Notes: a model not told the origin generated them from the sequence alone. A stretch of 64,000 nt of DNA from G963422565 sp963422565 (GCA_963422565.1 OY730228.1:1674001-1738000); one strand, 5' to 3'; positions 45,156 through 54,466 are shown, numbered from the stretch's first letter. A program made the numbers and translations.

Positions 45156-45620
45156 ATGGAGATCGGCGAACTCTTGACCGAGGATCGCGTTGTCGCCCGG
45201 CTCCATGCCGGGAGCAAGAAGCAGCTCCTCGAGGAAATGGCCCGACGGGCGGCGGACATCACCGGGCTGGACGGCCGCACGGTCTTCGACCTGCTGCTGG
45301 AGCGCGAGCGTCTGGGCACCACCGGAGTCGGCGGGGGCGCGGCCATCCCGCATGGCAGGACGCCGGTGCTCGACCGGATCTACGGCCTGTTCGCCAGGCT
45401 CGACATGCCGATCGAATTCGATGCGATCGACGACCGGCCGGTCGACCTCGTCTTTCTGCTATTGGCGCCTCAGGGTGCAGGGGCCGATCATCTGAAGGCC
45501 TTGGCGCGGGTGTCCCGCCTGTTGCGCGATACCGACATCCGCGAGGCCTTGCGCGCGGCTCCGAGCGCGGCCGCCCTCTACGAGATCCTTACGGAGGACA
45601 TTCGGCGTCGGGCGGGTTGA
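45156..45620 (+). CDS. ptsN: Nitrogen-regulatory PTS EIIA (PtsN)
   Basis: 154-residue EIIA-Ntr domain, last step of the nitrogen PTS phosphorelay. The phosphorylated His lies in GGGAAIPHGRTPVLDR (~residue 68), with ERLGTTGVG before it. GAGGGA lies before the ATG at 45156. It starts 95 bases after lptB and converges on the Hsp20 gene. Confidence 0.94.
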   Translation: MEIGELLTEDRVVARLHAGSKKQLLEEMARRAADITGLDGRTVFDLLLERERLGTTGVGGGAAIPHGRTPVLDRIYGLFARLDMPIEFDAIDDRPVDLVFLLLAPQGAGADHLKALARVSRLLRDTDIREALRAAPSAAALYEILTEDIRRRAG

Positions 45621-45648
45621 GAGGGGCCGGCCAAATTCGGTCGCGACT

Positions 45649-46131
45649 TTATCTCTCCTCGGGCGCGGCCTCCCCGGCCTTGGCGACGCCCACCCTTCGC
45701 CCCCCGGCTCCGGTTTCGTCCTGGGCGCCGCGGATCTCGATCACCTTCTCGTGCCGCGTCGGGCGCGGGCGCACGAGATCGATATGCAGCAGCCCGTTCG
45801 ACATTTCCGCCGACACCACCTCGATGCCTTCGGCGAGAACGAAGGACCGCTGAAACTGGCGCGTCGCGATCCCGCGGTGGAGATAGACCCGGTCGTCCGC
45901 TTCGGAGAGCCGGCCACGCACGGTGAGTTGGGAATCGTCGAGGCTCACCACGAGGTCCCGCCGCGAGAAGCCGGCGACGGCCAGCGTGATGCGGAGCGCG
46001 CGCTCCCCCGTCTGTTCGATATTGTAGGGCGGATAGCCGTCGGCCTGCGCCTTCGTGACCCTGTCGAGCGCCCGCTCGATCTGGTCGAAGCCGAGCAGAA
46101 AGGGGCTGTTGAATACCGACATCCGGGACAT
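45649..46131 (-). CDS. Hsp20/alpha-crystallin small heat-shock protein (IbpA-like)
   Basis: Holdase chaperone that binds unfolding proteins; 160 residues. The N-terminal region SVFNSPFLLGFDQIERALDR and PPYNIEQTGERALRITLAVAG are typical of the IbpA class, and the alpha-crystallin domain continues through RGIATRQFQRSFVLAEGIEV. Start ATG 46131 has a perfect AGGAGG six bases upstream. A well-matched RpoH promoter lies at 46220-46248, so heat-shock induction is expected. Confidence 0.94.
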   Translation of the reverse strand: MSRMSVFNSPFLLGFDQIERALDRVTKAQADGYPPYNIEQTGERALRITLAVAGFSRRDLVVSLDDSQLTVRGRLSEADDRVYLHRGIATRQFQRSFVLAEGIEVVSAEMSNGLLHIDLVRPRPTRHEKVIEIRGAQDETGAGGRRVGVAKAGEAAPEER

Positions 46132-46539
46132 CGCGGCCTCCTGATTGCAAGAGGGGCGCGGGCAGCCCGTCGACCCGCCGGGCGGGGGCGATCCGCATTT
46201 CGGTGACGCCGCTCCCGCGATATGGCCTTCAAATCCATGAATTTCAAGCCGCGCCTCGCGCCGATCTGCTATGCGCACGCCCTCCCCCCTCTTGTCGTCC
46301 GACGGCGGGTTACAGGTCGGGACGCCTGCGCTACTTCATGCGCCTTCCGTCGCCGGCGTGGACCACTTCGAGCCCAGGGCGAGCGGGAGACGGGGCGGCG
46401 TTCGCACAGTTTCCCGTCGGCGAAGGCGAGTTTTTCTCCAGGGCCGCCTCAAGCCGACGCGCGGCCGGCCGGTTGATTTTTCCAGCCGCAGCCTCCATAT
46501 CTGACAGCGCCAGGACCCAATGACAGCGTGAGGATCGAT
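46132..46539. other. Divergent intergenic region between Hsp20 and BAX-inhibitor genes
   Basis: About 400 bases holding the RpoH promoter of the Hsp20 gene (46220-46248) and presumably the promoter of the membrane protein gene near its right end. GC is slightly lower in the right part (a T-rich stretch GAGTTTTTCTCC at about 46428). No coding sequence is supported. Confidence 0.5.
46220..46248 (-). promoter_or_regulatory. RpoH (sigma-32) promoter of the Hsp20 gene
   Basis: On the minus strand CTTGAAA, 15 bases, GCCATAT. The -35 is a perfect match to CTTGAAA, and the -10 matches CCCATNT at six of seven positions. Spacing is in the normal range. It lies 89 bases before the Hsp20 ATG, on the correct strand. 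Confidence 0.72.
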
Positions 46540-47253
46540 ATGGCCTTCGGAACCGACAGGATCACCGTTTCGCGCGATGCGCGGGTGCAGGAGGCGTTCG
46601 ACGCCGGTCTCCGGGCGCATATGCTGCGCGTCTACAACTACATGACGACGGGGCTGGCGCTGACCGGCGTCGTCGCCTATGCGGCGGCCTTCTCCGGCGT
46701 CTACGCCGCGCTCGCGAGCACGCCGCTGATCTGGCTGGTGGTTTTCGCGCCGCTGGGCTTCGTCTTCTTTCTCAGCTTCAGGATCGAGAAGATGAAGGCG
46801 GCGACCGCGCAGATGCTGTTCTGGGTCTTCGCGGGCATCATGGGCCTGTCGATGGCGAGCATCTTCCTCGCCTTTACCGGGACCAGCATCGCCCGGGTGT
46901 TCTTCATCACCGCCGCCACCTTCGCGGGCATGAGCCTCTGGGGCTACACGACCCGGCGCGATCTCTCCGGGATGGGCTCGTTCCTGTTCATGGGGCTGAT
47001 CGGGATCATCCTCGCGTCGATCGTCAACATCTTCATCGGCTCCACCGCCCTCCAGTTCGCGGTCTCGGTCATCGGCGTGATCGTCTTCGTCGGCCTCACC
47101 GCCTACGACACGCAGCGGATCAAGAACGAGTATGCCGAACATCACGACGCCGAGACCTCCTCGAAGCTGGCGATCATGGGTGCGCTCCGGCTCTATCTCG
47201 ACTTCATCAACTTGTTCATGATCCTGATGCATCTCCTGGGCGACCGCCGCTGA
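46540..47253 (+). CDS. BAX inhibitor-1/YccA-family membrane protein
   Basis: 237 residues with seven hydrophobic helices, inner membrane. The family pattern is seen in YNYMTTGLALTGVVAYAAAF (TM1), FVGLTAYDTQRIKNEY and GALRLYLDFINLFMILMHLL (C-terminal helix). Relatives modulate FtsH or act as Ca2+ channels. ATG 46540 has AGGA five bases upstream; GTG 46528 is an alternative. A strong palindromic hairpin follows the stop. The whole gene is covered on the other strand by an open frame of the monooxygenase gene. Confidence 0.92.
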   Translation: MAFGTDRITVSRDARVQEAFDAGLRAHMLRVYNYMTTGLALTGVVAYAAAFSGVYAALASTPLIWLVVFAPLGFVFFLSFRIEKMKAATAQMLFWVFAGIMGLSMASIFLAFTGTSIARVFFITAATFAGMSLWGYTTRRDLSGMGSFLFMGLIGIILASIVNIFIGSTALQFAVSVIGVIVFVGLTAYDTQRIKNEYAEHHDAETSSKLAIMGALRLYLDFINLFMILMHLLGDRR

Positions 47254-47278
47254 GGCCGCCTGCGGCAGGAACGGAGAC

Positions 47279-47298
47279 GGGGCGCCCGCGGGCGCCCC
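47279..47298 (+). terminator. GC-rich palindromic terminator
   Basis: A perfect 20-base palindrome (GGGGCGCCCG and its complement) 26 bases after the BAX-inhibitor stop, followed by only two T. It lies between convergent genes and could terminate either direction, but the short T tract makes efficiency uncertain. Confidence 0.6.
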
Positions 47299-47319
47299 TT
47301 GCCGTGACGGAGTCCGGTT

Positions 47320-48924
47320 CGCGCCCGGGGCGATCCGCGCGATCAGCCCCGGGGCGTCGGCGACCGTATCGCCCGCCCAGGCGACATGCTGGTCGGGGCG
47401 GACGAGCACCAGCCGCGCGCGATAATCCCGACAGGCCCCGTCCGAGCGGCCGCGGACGGTCGCGAGCGGGAGGCCCGCCTGCGCCGCCGCCGCTGCGATC
47501 GCCGCGATCGAGTCCTCGCCGGCGCCGAATGCGAGCAGCGTGAAACCGCGGCCCAGCCGGTCATGGACGCCGACGCCGTCGGCGAGCGCCAGCGGCGCGA
47601 GATGGTGGCCCGGCCGCGCCGCGAGTCTGTGCTCGCCGCGCGCCCCGCAGACCGCGCCCGGCGGGCCGGCGACGATCGGCGAGCCCTCGTAATGGGGCAC
47701 GTAGGCCGCCATCCGCGCGGCGCCCGCGCGACGGTGCGCCGCCCAGGCCTCGGCGAACCCCGCCGGGTCGCGCGCCGGATCGAAGCGGTCGAAGAACAGC
47801 CGGTCCTCCGCCATCCGCGCGGCGATAAAGCTCCGGGCGGTGTCTTCGATCACCGGCCGGCGCTCGGCGCCGTAGGAGCGAAGCAGCGCCTCGCCGCCCC
47901 ACCCGCCCAGCACCGCCGCGAGCTTCCAGGCGAGATTGACCGCGTCCTCGAAGCCGGTGTTGAGGCCGAACCCGCCATAAGGCGGGTGGCTGTGGGCGGC
48001 GTCGCCGGCGATCAGCAGGCGCCCGCGCCGATAGGCGGCGGCGATGGCGATGCGCATGTCCCAGACGCCGAGATGGTCGAAGCGGCAGGGGAAGGCGAAG
48101 CCCGCCGCCTCGTGCAACAGACGCCGGGCGTCCTCCGGGCCGGGCGGCGCGGATGCGGACCGCTCCGGCAGGGGCGCGTGGAAGAACCAGTGCTCGGCGG
48201 CGTTGACCCGGCCGAAGAAGCGCCAATAGCCGGCGAGGTCGGCACGAACCACCCGGTAGACCTGGGCGGGCGGAAATCGCTTTAGCCGCTCGTGAAGGAC
48301 CGGCGCGCGGAAGACGGCAAGCAGCATCTTCCGCCGGTCGTCGGTGCCGTTCCGCGCCAGCCCGGCGATCTCGCGGACCCGCGACCGGCTGCCGTCGCAA
48401 CCGACGACGAAGTCCGCGCGGAGGACCGCCCGGCCGGCGCCGTCGGCGCGGCGGAGCGCGACCCGGACCCCGGCGCCCTCGTCCGCCACCTCCTCCGCCT
48501 CCCAACCGAACATCGTCTTGACCGCCCCGACGCCGGCGAGACGCCTTCGCAGCACGGCCTCGGTCAGATATTGCGGCAGCCGCGCGCCGGGCTGGCTGAA
48601 ATAGGGGTCGAGCGTCCGCCGCGCCGCCGGGACGTACCAATGCTCGCCCGTCAGGTCGCCATAGGCGACGAGGAAGTCGCTCGGAAAATCGGGCGGCAGG
48701 AGCTGGGCCGCGCGCAGCTCGCGGGCGATGCCCCAGGAATGGAAATGCTCCAGCGTGCGCTGGGTGAGGTTCTGTCCCTTGGGGATGGCGTGCGGCTCGC
48801 GCCGCCGTTCCACCAGGACGCAGGAGACACCCCGCAGCCCGAGATCGAGGGCGAGGGCGAGGCCGACCGGGCCGCCGCCGACAACCGCGACCCGGCCGCG
48901 CCCGTCCGCCGCCCGGCCGCTCAA
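47320..48924 (-). CDS. FAD-dependent aromatic hydroxylase (PheA/TfdB/MhpA class)
   Basis: Flavoprotein monooxygenase. The Rossmann motif VAVVGGGPVGLALALDLGLRG at the N-terminus, GCDGSRSRVREI (DG motif) and LLIAGDAAHSHPPYGGFGLN (GD motif, ~residue 280) followed by EDAVNLAWKL are intact, with a thioredoxin-like C-terminal domain ending near QHVAWAGDTV. TTG 48924 overlaps the dioxygenase stop (TTGA). The family end falls near 47320, but no stop occurs there: the frame stays open to 46336, adding ~330 residues antisense to the next gene. It would hydroxylate an aromatic acid before ring cleavage. Confidence 0.85.
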
Positions 48925-49931
48925 GTCCAGCAAACGAAGGCGTTGGCGGTGCCGGTCCCCGCCTTCGACCGGTAGCATGGCACATAGTCGATCACGTCGC
49001 CGGAGAGCCCGGTTCCGAACAGGATGCCGGCGGCGACGATCCAGTTGCGCAGCTCCGAGGAGCCGGACTGCAGCAGGTTCTGTTCGATCCCGCACAGGGC
49101 GTCCGCGTCCCGCCGGGCGAACGCCGCCAGGAAGCGCCGGTCAAGATCCTCGTCGATGCAGAAATGCGACATCCCGCCCGAGCCGACGATCGCAAGCCGG
49201 GCGTCCGCGCGCCAGTCCGCGATCGCCCGACGGATCATCGTGCCGAGTTCGAAGCAGCGCCGCGCCGTCGGCTGGTTGGGGGGGTAGAAGGTGTTGGCGA
49301 TCACCGGCAGGGTCGGCACCGCCCGGTCGCGCATGATGCGGCGCAGGACGAAGCTGAACGCGTGCGGCGTGCCGCTGTGGCGGTGGCCGCGATGCTCCGG
49401 CCAGGCGTTGGAGGCGGCGAGATCGAAGCCGTCCGCCATCGCCCGCTCGAAGACGATCTCGGCGAGGGCCGGCAGCCCCGGATAGACGGTCTCCGAATCG
49501 GGACGGTAGGCCCATTCGGCCTCCTCGATGCCGGGCGGCAGCTGCGACTTCTGCTCGGCGCTCGTCGGCCCGTTGACGAATGTCTCGCCGGTATAGACGG
49601 TGAAGGTGGGCTGGACGCTCTCGAGGAACAGCTCGCGCTGGTCGTTGCCGAGGATGACGCAGACATCGGGCGACATCCGCCCCCAGGCCTCGGCGAGCGC
49701 CGCGATCCCGGCCTGGCAGGCGTCGTGGCGGCGGCGGCGTTCCGCGTCGGTGAACCTGGCCGCGATGTTCTCGCCGGCGCGGCGTTCCACCAGCTCGTCG
49801 AAGCTCAGCTCCTCCCCCTTGAACCAGTGCCGGTTCGCCCGGTCAGCGCGGACCCGGTTGATCCATTGATCTGGCGTGGTGTTCAGCGTCGGCCCGTGGG
49901 TCGTCCACATTCCCAGAACGATCTCCGCCAT
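48921..49931 (-). CDS. LigB-type (class III) extradiol ring-cleavage dioxygenase
   Basis: Non-haem Fe(II) enzyme opening a catechol-type ring; 336 residues. His12 in GMWTTHGPTL matches the first iron ligand of the protocatechuate 4,5-dioxygenase beta subunit. VCVILGNDQRELF and VGSGGMSHFCIDEDLDRRFL, with a conserved His for catalysis, also match. There is no separate LigA-type alpha gene. The start overlaps the aldolase stop (TGATG). With LigJ- and LigK-type genes in the operon, gallate- or protocatechuate-like substrates are likely. Confidence 0.88.
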   Translation of the reverse strand: MAEIVLGMWTTHGPTLNTTPDQWINRVRADRANRHWFKGEELSFDELVERRAGENIAARFTDAERRRRHDACQAGIAALAEAWGRMSPDVCVILGNDQRELFLESVQPTFTVYTGETFVNGPTSAEQKSQLPPGIEEAEWAYRPDSETVYPGLPALAEIVFERAMADGFDLAASNAWPEHRGHRHSGTPHAFSFVLRRIMRDRAVPTLPVIANTFYPPNQPTARRCFELGTMIRRAIADWRADARLAIVGSGGMSHFCIDEDLDRRFLAAFARRDADALCGIEQNLLQSGSSELRNWIVAAGILFGTGLSGDVIDYVPCYRSKAGTGTANAFVCWT

Positions 49932-50617
49932 CAGCCCTCTCCCCCGGAGGCCAGCATCGTCTCGTAGGATGCGCCCATCACCCGGCTCGGGGGTGCGCCG
50001 CCGCGCACGGCCTCGGTCATCCTCCGCTCCTTCTCGGCGATGGCTTCGGCGGCGGCGAGCACCTCCTCGGCGCGCTCGGCGGGCACGACCACGACCGCGC
50101 TGCGGTCGGCCATCACCAGATCGCCCGGGCGCAATGTCGCCTCGCCGACGGCCACGGCGACGTTGTAATCCCGTTCGTGTATGCGCCCGCGCGCGGTCCG
50201 CGCGGTCGCCCGGCGGGCATAGACCGGAAAATCGAGCGCCTCGGCCTCGTCGATGTCGCGCGCCGGCCCGTCGACGATCACCCCGGCGATGCCCGCCGCC
50301 CGCGCCGCGTTGGACAGCACGCCGCCCCAGCCGGCGGCGTCGATCCCGCTCCGCTGCTCGACCACCAGCACGTCGCCGGGCTCGGCGGCCTCGACGGCGG
50401 CCGTGCAGAGATGGCGCTTCGGCGCCCCATCTCCCCGGCCGGCGGCGAGCTTGACCGTGACCGCCCGCCCGGCGATCCGCCGCAGAGTCGAGAACGGGGC
50501 GATCCCGCCGACCCCCGACGGCAGCCCGAGCGCGTCGAGCGCATCCGACAGGGCGCAGCTGTCGAGCGCGCGCAGCCGTTGGATCGGCGAAGGCGTCCGT
50601 CCGCTCATCCTTTCCAT
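49931..50617 (-). CDS. RraA/LigK-fold aldolase (4-carboxy-4-hydroxy-2-oxoadipate aldolase-like)
   Basis: 228 residues. The fold signature GGVLSNAARAAGIAGVIVDG with RDIDEA (residues ~105-130) holds the Arg/Asp that bind metal and pyruvate in LigK/HMG aldolases. In the 4,5-cleavage pathway such enzymes split CHA into pyruvate and oxaloacetate. ATG 50617 is chosen because AGGAGG lies six bases upstream; it starts one base after the ABC gene stop. RraA-type RNase regulators share the fold, but the operon argues for the aldolase. Confidence 0.85.
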   Translation of the reverse strand: MERMSGRTPSPIQRLRALDSCALSDALDALGLPSGVGGIAPFSTLRRIAGRAVTVKLAAGRGDGAPKRHLCTAAVEAAEPGDVLVVEQRSGIDAAGWGGVLSNAARAAGIAGVIVDGPARDIDEAEALDFPVYARRATARTARGRIHERDYNVAVAVGEATLRPGDLVMADRSAVVVVPAERAEEVLAAAEAIAEKERRMTEAVRGGAPPSRVMGASYETMLASGGEG

Positions 50618-50618
50618 C

Positions 50619-51593
50619 CTAATCCTCCTTCTCGTTCCGATCATCGTGCAGATGGCATTCGATCGTCCGGTCCGCTTCTCGCCGCGGCGCCGGCGCGTCG
50701 CGGCGGCAGCGTTCGAGGGCGCGCAGGCAGCGCGGATGGAAGGCGCAGCCGGACGGCGGGTCGAGCGGATCGGGAAACTCGCCCCCGGGCCGGGCCGGCG
50801 GGAGCCCCAGCCCCGGTTCCGGGGTCAGGATCGAACCCAGCAGGGTCTCGGTATAGGGGTGGCGCGGGCGGGCGAAAATCTCGGCGGTCGGGCCGAGCTC
50901 GACCAGCCGGCCGAGATACATCACCGCGACCCGGTCGGCGATATGTTCAACCACGGCGAGATCGTGGCTGATGAAGACATAGGTGAGGTCGAGCGCGCGT
51001 CGCAGATCCTGGAGCAGATTCAGGATCTGCGCCTGGACCGAGACGTCGAGCGCCGATGTCGGCTCGTCATAGACCACCACCGACGGCTCGATCGCGAGCG
51101 CGCGGGCGATCGCGGCACGTTGGCGCTGCCCGCCCGAGAGCTGGTTGGGATAGGCGTGGACGAGATGCGCGGGCAGGCCGACCAGCGCCATCATCCGGGC
51201 GACCCGGTCGCGCCGCTGCGCGGGGCCGCCGATGCGGTGGACCGCGAGCGGCAGCCCGACGATCTGCCCCAACGTCTTGCGCGGGTTGAGCGAGGAATAG
51301 GGATCCTGGAAGACCGGCTGGACCCGGCGGGCCATCCGCACCCGCCCGATCCCGGCGATGGGCGCGCCGGCGAGGCGGACGACGCCGCGCGACGGCGCGA
51401 GCAGACCGAGCAGCATCCTGGCGAGGGTCGTCTTGCCGCAGCCCGACTCGCCGACGACCGCCAGCACCTCGCCTCGGCGCACCGACAGGGTCACGTCGTC
51501 GACCGCCCGCAGCTGCCGCGCCGAGCGGAGCAGGCCGCCCCCCACCCGGAACAGCCGGGTCAGGCCGGCGCATTCCAGCATCGGCGCGCTCAC
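50619..51593 (-). CDS. Oligopeptide/dipeptide-type ABC transporter ATPase (DppF-like)
   Basis: 324 residues. Walker A VVGESGCGKTTLARMLLG, Q-loop PVFQDPYSSLNPR, signature LSGGQRQRAAIARAL and Walker B VVVYDEPTSALD are present. The C-terminal oligopeptide-transporter extension includes GCAFHPRC..ALERC cysteines typical of a 4Fe-4S-like site. GTG 51593 overlaps the DppD-like stop. In this operon it should energise import of the aromatic substrate or a conjugate. Confidence 0.93.
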   Translation of the reverse strand: MSAPMLECAGLTRLFRVGGGLLRSARQLRAVDDVTLSVRRGEVLAVVGESGCGKTTLARMLLGLLAPSRGVVRLAGAPIAGIGRVRMARRVQPVFQDPYSSLNPRKTLGQIVGLPLAVHRIGGPAQRRDRVARMMALVGLPAHLVHAYPNQLSGGQRQRAAIARALAIEPSVVVYDEPTSALDVSVQAQILNLLQDLRRALDLTYVFISHDLAVVEHIADRVAVMYLGRLVELGPTAEIFARPRHPYTETLLGSILTPEPGLGLPPARPGGEFPDPLDPPSGCAFHPRCLRALERCRRDAPAPRREADRTIECHLHDDRNEKED

Positions 51594-52588
51594 GCGAGCG
51601 TCCCGGCGGCCGGGTGGATGCAGCGATATAGATGGCCCGGCGCGGCCTCGCGCGGCGCGTTGCCCTCGACGCGGCAGCGCGGCTCCGCCGCCGCGCAGCG
51701 GTTGCGAAACATGCAGCCCTCGCCGGCGCCGATCAGCGAGGGGACGGTTCCGGGAATGGTGCCGAGCGCATCGCCGCGCGCCGTCCGGCCCGGACGTGGA
51801 ATGCAGGCGAGCAGACCGCGCGTATAGGGGTGGGCGGGGGCGGCGAAGACGCGGGAGACCGGCCCGGTCTCGACGATCCGCCCGGCATACATGACCGCGA
51901 CCCGGTCGGCGATGCGGGCGACCACGCCGAGATCGTGGCTGATCAGGATCAGCGCCATGTCGAGCTCGGCCTGCAGCTCGGCCAGCAGAGCGAGGATCTG
52001 CGCCTGGACCGTCACGTCGAGCGCGGTGGTCGGCTCGTCGGCGACGAGCAGCGCCGGTTCGCACATCAGCGCCATCGCGATCATCATCCGCTGGCGCAGC
52101 CCACCGGAGAGCTGGTGGGGGTATTGGGCCAACCGCGCCCGGGCATTGGTGACGCCGACCCGGTCGAGCAAATGGACGGCGCGGTCGCGCGCCGCCGCCC
52201 GCCCGGACCGGACATGGCGGAGATGGATCTCGAGGAGCTGGTCGCCGATGGTGTAGACCGGGTTGAGCGAGGTCATCGGGTCCTGGAAGATCATGCTCGC
52301 CCGCCGGCCCCGCAGATCGGCGAAGGCGCGGTCGGAGAGCTTGCGGAGGTCGACCCCGTCGAGCCGCGCCGCGGCGACCCGCAACCGGGCGTTGCGGGGC
52401 AGCAGCCGCATCGCCGCGAGCGCCGTCATCGTCTTGCCGCTCCCCGACTCGCCGACAATCGCCAGGGTCTCGCCGCGCGCCACCGAGATGTCGACGCCGC
52501 GCACCGCGCGCAGCGTCCCCGCCGGCATGTCGATCTCGACGCCGAGCCCGCGCAGCTCCAGCACCGGCAGCCGCGGGACGCCGGTCAT
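51590..52588 (-). CDS. Oligopeptide/dipeptide-type ABC transporter ATPase (DppD-like)
   Basis: 332 residues. Walker A IVGESGSGKTMTALAAM, SMIFQDPMTSLNPVYT, LSGGLRQRMMIAMAL and VADEPTTALDVTVQAQIL are present. The C-terminus has the cysteine cluster CMFRNRCAAAEPRC. ATG 52588 overlaps the DppC-like stop (ATGA). Pairs with the DppF-like ATPase. Confidence 0.93.
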   Translation of the reverse strand: MTGVPRLPVLELRGLGVEIDMPAGTLRAVRGVDISVARGETLAIVGESGSGKTMTALAAMRLLPRNARLRVAAARLDGVDLRKLSDRAFADLRGRRASMIFQDPMTSLNPVYTIGDQLLEIHLRHVRSGRAAARDRAVHLLDRVGVTNARARLAQYPHQLSGGLRQRMMIAMALMCEPALLVADEPTTALDVTVQAQILALLAELQAELDMALILISHDLGVVARIADRVAVMYAGRIVETGPVSRVFAAPAHPYTRGLLACIPRPGRTARGDALGTIPGTVPSLIGAGEGCMFRNRCAAAEPRCRVEGNAPREAAPGHLYRCIHPAAGTLA

Positions 52589-53511
52589 GCCCGGCCCTCC
52601 GGCGCGGTGATGTCGCGCACCCCGTCCCCCATCAGGTTGATGGCGATCACCAGGAAGAAGATCGCGAACCCCGGAAGCACGATCAAATAGGGTTTGAAGA
52701 ACATGAAGTTCCGGCCTTCCGCCACCAGCAGGCCCCAGGACGGGGTAGGCGGCTGGATGCCGAGCCCGAGGAAGGAGAGCACCGCCTCGACCAGGATCGC
52801 GATCGCCATCTCGAGGCTGGCGACGACGATGATCTGGCCCATGACGTTGGGCAGGACCTCGCGGCAGACGATACGCGCGCTGGAGGCGCCGACCGCCTCG
52901 GCGGCGGCTATGAAGTCCTGGCTCCGGATCTGCTGGGTGACACTGCGGGTCACCACCGCGAACCGGTCCCAGAAAAGGAAGCCGAGGATGGCGACCAGGG
53001 CGATCAGCGAGCCGCCGAACACCGAGACCAGCGACAGCGCGATCAGGATACCGGGGAGGGCGAGCTTGACGTTGACCAAATACATCACGACCGCATCGAC
53101 GCGGCCGCCGAAATGGCCGCCGGTGATACCGATAGCCGAGCCCAGCACCCCCGAGATCAACGCCGCGCCGAAGCCGACGGTCAGCGAGATGCGGGCGCCG
53201 TAGAGGAGACGGGTGAGATAATCGCGCCCGAGCGAGTCCGTGCCGAGCGGATGGGTCCAGCTTCCGCCCGCGCCCCAGACCGGCGCGATCAGCCGCCCCT
53301 CGAGATTCTGCTCGAACGGGTCGAACGCGGTGATCCAGGGCGCGAACAAGGCGAGCAGGACGATCAGGGCGACGAAGCCGGCGCCCGCCAGGAAGCCCGG
53401 ATGGCCGCGCGCGCGTCGCAGCATGACCGCGCGCGGCGACGGCGGGACTGTTTCCGACGCGCAGCCGGCATCCGCCTGTCGACCGTCCGAGAGCGGTACC
53501 GGCCCGGCCAT
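52585..53511 (-). CDS. ABC transporter permease (DppC-like)
   Basis: 308 residues, about six membrane helices. The N-terminal OppC signature HPLGTDSLGRDYLTRLLYGAR (first 20 residues shown around ~95) and the permease EAA loop AAAEAVGASSARIVCREVLPN are intact. ATG 53511 (MAGPVPLSD) lies 10 bases after the DppB-like stop; an upstream in-frame start at 53556 would overlap that gene. Confidence 0.92.
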   Translation of the reverse strand: MAGPVPLSDGRQADAGCASETVPPSPRAVMLRRARGHPGFLAGAGFVALIVLLALFAPWITAFDPFEQNLEGRLIAPVWGAGGSWTHPLGTDSLGRDYLTRLLYGARISLTVGFGAALISGVLGSAIGITGGHFGGRVDAVVMYLVNVKLALPGILIALSLVSVFGGSLIALVAILGFLFWDRFAVVTRSVTQQIRSQDFIAAAEAVGASSARIVCREVLPNVMGQIIVVASLEMAIAILVEAVLSFLGLGIQPPTPSWGLLVAEGRNFMFFKPYLIVLPGFAIFFLVIAINLMGDGVRDITAPEGRA

Positions 53512-53521
53512 CGCGCGCGCC

Positions 53522-54439
53522 TCAGCCGAGCCTGATCCGCGGGTCGAGCCGGGCATTGATCAGGTCGGACGCCAGCGTCAGCAGGATATAGGCGAGCGAC
53601 ACGAAGACCAGGATCGACTGGAGCACCGGGAAGTCGTTGCGCAGGATCGACTCATAGGCGAGCAGGCCGATCCCGTTGAGCGCGAAGACGGTCTCGACGA
53701 TCACCGAGCCGCCGAGCAGGAAGCCGAGCGAGACCGCCGACAACGAGACGACGGGCAGGATCGCGTTGCGCAGCGCGTGCTTGAACAGCACCGCGCCCGG
53801 CCGCAGCCCCTTGGCCCGGGCGGTGCGGATGAAGTCGGCCTCCAGCACCTCGATCATGCCGGTGCGGGTGAGCCGCATCAGCGCCGGCATGACTGCGGTG
53901 CCGAGCGCCACCGTCGGCAGCACGAAATGAGCGAGGCTGTCGGACCCGGAAATCGGCAGCCAGCGCAGCACGACGCCGAACAGATAGATCAGGATCAGCC
54001 CGAACCAGAAATTGGGGATCGCCTGGCCGAACACCGCGACCGTCAGCGCGAGCCGGTCGATCCAGCCGTTGACCCGGATCGCCGCGGCGACCCCGAGCGG
54101 GATCGCGAGCGCGAGCGCGAGCGCGAGCGAATAGAGCGAGAGGGCGATCGTCACCCCCACCCGCTCCAGGATCAGGTCGGCGACGGGCTCGCCGGTGAAC
54201 AGCGACAGGCCGAGATCGCCCGAGATCGCCTTGCCGGCCCAGCTCAGATATTGCGCGTGCAGCGGCCGGTCGAGCCCGTAGAGCGCGGCGATCTCGGCGA
54301 CCTCCTGCGGGGTCGCATCCTCGCCGGCGAGATCGGCGGCGAGATCGCCCGACAGCCGGAGCAGGGCGAAGCCGATGATCGAGACCGTGACCGCGACAAG
54401 GACCGCCACCGTCAGCCGCTGCGCGAAGAAGCGCCCCAT
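53522..54439 (-). CDS. ABC transporter permease (DppB-like)
   Basis: 305 residues, six membrane helices. Starts with the typical FFAQRLTVAVLVAVTVSIIG. GLDRPLHAQYLSWAGKAISG is the DppB periplasmic signature, and RTARAKGLRPGAVLFKHALRN is the EAA loop. First of the four transporter genes, 27 bases after the LigJ-type gene. No substrate-binding protein gene is present in the operon. Confidence 0.93.
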   Translation of the reverse strand: MGRFFAQRLTVAVLVAVTVSIIGFALLRLSGDLAADLAGEDATPQEVAEIAALYGLDRPLHAQYLSWAGKAISGDLGLSLFTGEPVADLILERVGVTIALSLYSLALALALAIPLGVAAAIRVNGWIDRLALTVAVFGQAIPNFWFGLILIYLFGVVLRWLPISGSDSLAHFVLPTVALGTAVMPALMRLTRTGMIEVLEADFIRTARAKGLRPGAVLFKHALRNAILPVVSLSAVSLGFLLGGSVIVETVFALNGIGLLAYESILRNDFPVLQSILVFVSLAYILLTLASDLINARLDPRIRLG

Positions 54440-54466
54440 CGCCGTGGTCCCGCCCGACGGCGCCGC

